This document shows positions 61,170 through 64,000 of a DNA stretch of 64,000 nt, piece by piece. Under the pieces are notes generated by a model. The model made no database searches. It saw only the letters and a list, made by a program, of their open reading frames with translations, and was not told the origin of the DNA. Every line of letters begins with the position of its first letter. The first letter of the stretch is position 1. The translations under genes were made by a program, and so were the position numbers. The stretch is from Pseudoalteromonas sp. CO133X (GTDB taxonomy: Bacteria; Pseudomonadota; Gammaproteobacteria; Enterobacterales; Alteromonadaceae): positions 496,001 through 560,000 of the forward strand of contig SGPE01000030.1 in NCBI GenBank assembly GCA_004208945.1, written 5' to 3'.

Positions 61170-61655
61170 TTACTGATGCGCAAAATCAATCAGCTCTTGA
61201 CCTGTTAAGCGGTAGATAATCCATTCGTTTTGTGGTTTAGCACCAATGCTGTCGTAAAAATCAATGGCTGGTTTATTCCAATCAAGTACCACCCACTCAA
61301 AGCGACCACAGTCTTTTTCAAGAGCTTGCTTAGCTAGGTATTGCATAATCTGCTTACCCGCACCTTTACCACGGCTATCTGCACTGACGTAAAGATCTTC
61401 TAAATACAAACCATTTTTGCCAAGCCACGTTGAGTAATTATAAAAATACACTGCAAAGCCAATAGGTGTGTCCCCATCTAAACAAATAACACTGTGCGCC
61501 GTTGCACCTTCACTGAATAACGTTTTTAAAATAGCTTGTTCGTCTGTTTTAACTGCGTCAGGCTCTTTTTCGTAGATAGCGAGCTCGGTAATAAAATGTA
61601 GGATTGTTGCAGCATCACTTGCTACTGCTGGACGAATTGTAATTGCGTTACTCAC
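61170..61655 (-). CDS. GNAT acetyltransferase (SSAT/thialysine-type)
   Basis: A 161-residue GNAT of the SAT1/SAT2 branch: 'YSTWLGKNGLYLEDLYVSAD' followed by S-R-G-K-G-A-G-K (acetyl-CoA loop), 'CGRFEWVVLDWNKPAIDFYD' and 'EWIIYRLTG'. These enzymes acetylate polyamines or thialysine-like amines. GTG start at 61655, with AAGGA seven bases ahead. A terminator lies downstream of the CusA gene on the right, so it is separately expressed. Confidence 0.88.
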   Translation of the reverse strand: MSNAITIRPAVASDAATILHFITELAIYEKEPDAVKTDEQAILKTLFSEGATAHSVICLDGDTPIGFAVYFYNYSTWLGKNGLYLEDLYVSADSRGKGAGKQIMQYLAKQALEKDCGRFEWVVLDWNKPAIDFYDSIGAKPQNEWIIYRLTGQELIDFAHQ

Positions 61656-61745
61656 TCTGTATTCCTTTTTACATCATTATTGTAACGCCCATTTTATAAG
61701 GGCTTCAGCATAGTGTAAACGCCCTTTACAGAAATACAGTGCATT

Positions 61746-61778
61746 AAAAATGGGGCAACTAAAAGTTAGCCCCATTTT
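61746..61778 (-). terminator. Rho-independent terminator after the CusA-like gene
   Basis: On the minus strand AAAATGGGGC pairs with GCCCCATTTT, followed by a short T-run, 10 bases after the CusA-like stop. Confidence 0.75.
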
Positions 61779-61787
61779 GCTTTATTT

Positions 61788-64000
61788 TTACTTACTCATC
61801 GACTTATAAAGTACCGGAAGTACAAATAAAGTTAAAAAGGTTGCACTGACCAAACCGCCAACAATAACGGTAGCGAGGGGCTTTTGTATTTCAGCCCCTA
61901 TTCCGGTACTGAGCAGCATCGGAATAAGCCCCAGCATTGAAGTGAGCGCGGTCATGAGTACAGGTCTAAGCCTTGAAACAGCGCCTTCAAATACCGCTTT
62001 ATCTTTGCTATCGCCAGCACTAACTCGATGGTTAATGCTTTCAACCATCACTACACCATTCAATACCGCAACGCCAAATAAGGTAATGAAACCAACGGAA
62101 CTAGGCACTGATAAATATTGCCCAGAAACATATAATGCTATCACCCCACCAATCACAGCTAGAGGAACATTAACTAAAATTAGCAACACTTGCGATAAGT
62201 TACTAAATGCAAAATAAAGCAATAATGCAATGAGTAGCAATGCCACAGGCACTACAATCATCAGCCGCTGTTGTGCCCGTTGCTGGTTTTCGAACTGGCC
62301 GCCAATAGCCACACTGTAACCACTTGGCAGCTGCATTTTATCAGCAATGGCAGCGCGTATATCAGCAACCACAGAGCCCATATCTCGCCCCTGCACATTT
62401 GCTTGAATAACCACCCGCCTTTGAACATCATCACGACGAACTTGTGGAGCGCCAGATTCAATCTGTACATCGGCTACATCCCCCACCCTTACAATGGCAC
62501 CCGCAGGGGTTCGCAGTCGAAGATCAGCAATCACATCTGGGTTTTGGCGATAGCTTTTTGCTATACGCACATAAATATCATAACGCTCATTAGCATTGAT
62601 GATTTGCCCTGTCGATTGCCCACCAATACCATGCTGAACCACATTCATTAAATCAGCCACCGATAAACCAAAGCGCGATAATGCTAAACGGTTGGGTTTG
62701 ACTATGAGCTGTGCTTCACCGCCTATTTGCTCCATCGCGACATCTTTAGCGCCAGGTATTTGTTGAACTAGCTGCTCAATTTGTTGGCCTTTTTCACTCA
62801 ACACCGCCAAGTCACTACCGAACAACTTAATTGCCAATTGCGCTTTAACACCCGATAAAAGCTCATCTACTCGGGTAGCTATAGGCTGTGAAAAATTGAA
62901 CAAAAGTCCAGGGAATTGCTCAAGCTTGGCTTCCATTAGCTGTTGCAATTCAACACGCGTTTTCGCATTTACCCATTGTTCATGGGGTTTTAAGCCTAAA
63001 TAGATTTCAATATTGTTAACCGGTTCAGGATCGCCCCCCACTTCAGCACGACCGATTCGGCTTAGCGCATATTCAACCTCACTAAATTCAAGCAACATGG
63101 CTTCAAGCTTTGGCGCAACTGAGATTGCCGTATCAAGACTTGCAGAGGGAGCAAGTGTCACACGTAGATTAATAGTGCCTTCTTCAAGCTCTGGCACAAA
63201 TTCAGTACCCAGCCTTGGTAGCATAACGGCCGCTACAATCAGTAATAACCCTGCTATAGCTAAAACGCTGCGCTTAGCCTGCAATGCTTTTTGTAAAGCC
63301 CGTTGATAAAGCATATCGATAGGTTTTAACAGAATACTCTGTTTTACTGTCACGCCCTTAGTAAATAGGTACACACACAGAGCTGGCACCACAACCAAGG
63401 CAACGATCACAGCACTAATAATTGCTAACATGATGCTCACTGCCATTGGTTGAAATAACTTCGCCTCAACGCCTTCAAAGCTAAACAGCGGTAAAAATAC
63501 CGTTAAAATGATCAAAGAGGCAAAAAAGATAGGCCGTGCCACTTCTTTTGCAGCAATAGCAACCAGCTGTGAAGAAGGCTTATGTTGATTATGCTTTAGC
63601 CCTAAATGCCTAAATACATTCTCAACCATCACCACTGAGCCATCTACCAGCATACCGATGGCAACAGCAATACCACCTAACGACATTAAGTTTGCCGATA
63701 ATCCAAGCCATGCCATGACACTCAGTGCTAATCCTATCGAAATAGGGATCGACAATAACACCAAAAATGTTGCTCTTAAATCTAACAAAAATAGCGCTAA
63801 TACTATGATAATAAATACAAAAGCTAAAAGCAGTGCATCAATAACGGTTTGTACCGCTTGGCTTATAAGCTCTGCTTGGTCGTAAATTGCTTTAAATTCA
63901 ACCCCCTTTGGCAGTGCTTGATTTATCATCTCGATACGCGCGTTGATGCCATCAATTGTTTGCTTGGTATTTGCGCCCATTCGCTTTAGCACGATACCAG
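61788..64000 (-). CDS. Heavy-metal RND efflux pump (CusA/CzcA family), 5' end cut by window edge
   Basis: The C-terminal 737 codons of an HME-RND protein; full members have about 1040 residues. The frame stays open to the window edge, so no start is visible. Signatures: 'GIAVAIGMLVDGSVVMVENV' (proton-relay Asp), 'GGQFENQQRAQQRLMIVVPV' and 'LRPVLMTALTSMLGLIPML'. It exports divalent metals or Cu/Ag with an adaptor and channel that would lie beyond 64000. Metal specificity cannot be set from this part. Confidence 0.9.
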   Translation of the reverse strand, partial: GIVLKRMGANTKQTIDGINARIEMINQALPKGVEFKAIYDQAELISQAVQTVIDALLLAFVFIIIVLALFLLDLRATFLVLLSIPISIGLALSVMAWLGLSANLMSLGGIAVAIGMLVDGSVVMVENVFRHLGLKHNQHKPSSQLVAIAAKEVARPIFFASLIILTVFLPLFSFEGVEAKLFQPMAVSIMLAIISAVIVALVVVPALCVYLFTKGVTVKQSILLKPIDMLYQRALQKALQAKRSVLAIAGLLLIVAAVMLPRLGTEFVPELEEGTINLRVTLAPSASLDTAISVAPKLEAMLLEFSEVEYALSRIGRAEVGGDPEPVNNIEIYLGLKPHEQWVNAKTRVELQQLMEAKLEQFPGLLFNFSQPIATRVDELLSGVKAQLAIKLFGSDLAVLSEKGQQIEQLVQQIPGAKDVAMEQIGGEAQLIVKPNRLALSRFGLSVADLMNVVQHGIGGQSTGQIINANERYDIYVRIAKSYRQNPDVIADLRLRTPAGAIVRVGDVADVQIESGAPQVRRDDVQRRVVIQANVQGRDMGSVVADIRAAIADKMQLPSGYSVAIGGQFENQQRAQQRLMIVVPVALLLIALLLYFAFSNLSQVLLILVNVPLAVIGGVIALYVSGQYLSVPSSVGFITLFGVAVLNGVVMVESINHRVSAGDSKDKAVFEGAVSRLRPVLMTALTSMLGLIPMLLSTGIGAEIQKPLATVIVGGLVSATFLTLFVLPVLYKSMSK

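Noticed and set aside
1..64000. CRISPR arrays, tRNA or rRNA genes, complete insertion sequences
   Set aside because: No regular spaced repeats, no rRNA or recognisable tRNA cloverleaf, and no transposase reading frame were seen.

Overview
The window looks like chromosomal DNA of a marine gammaproteobacterium, most likely Pseudoalteromonas or a close relative in Alteromonadales. The reasons are the low-to-moderate GC content, two TonB-dependent receptors, RND pumps, a Fur-regulated orfX-sodA pair, a RegB/RegA system, an M17 aminopeptidase and an RlmF/LtaE/Tdk set. This placement is an inference, because the window has no rRNA. I saw no tRNA genes, no CRISPR array and no complete insertion sequence.

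Layout. 0.2-5.6 kb: SDR and flavin reductase genes, two divergent M24 peptidases and a YfcC-type carrier, which read as peptide or amino-acid use. 5.7-10.7 kb: an accessory island with a Tse2/Tsi2-like toxin-immunity pair (the toxin is split by a frameshift), a lysozyme fragment, a lipoprotein, and integron-type gene cassettes with two clear attC sites, two related leader repeats and no integrase. 10.7-19.99 kb: ppiC, a lysoplasmalogenase, and a MexEF-OprN-like efflux operon that continues into a quinone oxidoreductase and a DCC protein, with a divergent LysR gene. 20-22.6 kb: a diguanylate cyclase, a DUF6279 lipoprotein and a candidate Fur-controlled RyhB-like small RNA.

22.6-32.7 kb: a Sel1 protein, an aldehyde dehydrogenase, and an uptake locus in which a TonB receptor, a DctB-like kinase and a DctD-like sigma-54 activator are followed by a porin and a DASS carrier. 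A near-consensus sigma-54 promoter and a candidate activator site lie upstream of the porin. 32.8-46.7 kb: small membrane and zinc-ribbon proteins, RegB/RegA, an amidohydrolase, a FabH-like synthase, YaeR, an M17 peptidase, a LETM1-like protein, a 51-residue oxidoreductase-like-domain protein, a large TonB receptor, a TPR-sulfotransferase and an alpha/beta hydrolase.

46.9-49.4 kb is an AT-rich insertion that looks like a compact peptide natural-product (RiPP) locus: a 30-residue peptide gene behind its own promoter and operator-like repeat, a HExxH protein of the alpha-ketoglutarate peptide beta-hydroxylase type, and an MFS exporter. I consider this and the RyhB-like RNA the best candidates for something undescribed. 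49.7-54.2 kb is a patch of small accessory genes (esterase remnant, ClbS/DfsB, two GNATs, DUF6500, DUF998, two unknowns). 54.5-64 kb returns to core genes: rlmF, ltaE, tdk, a binding protein, an Ada-AlkA fusion overlapping ogt, orfX-sodA behind a Fur-like box, an SSAT-like GNAT, and a CusA/CzcA pump cut by the window edge.
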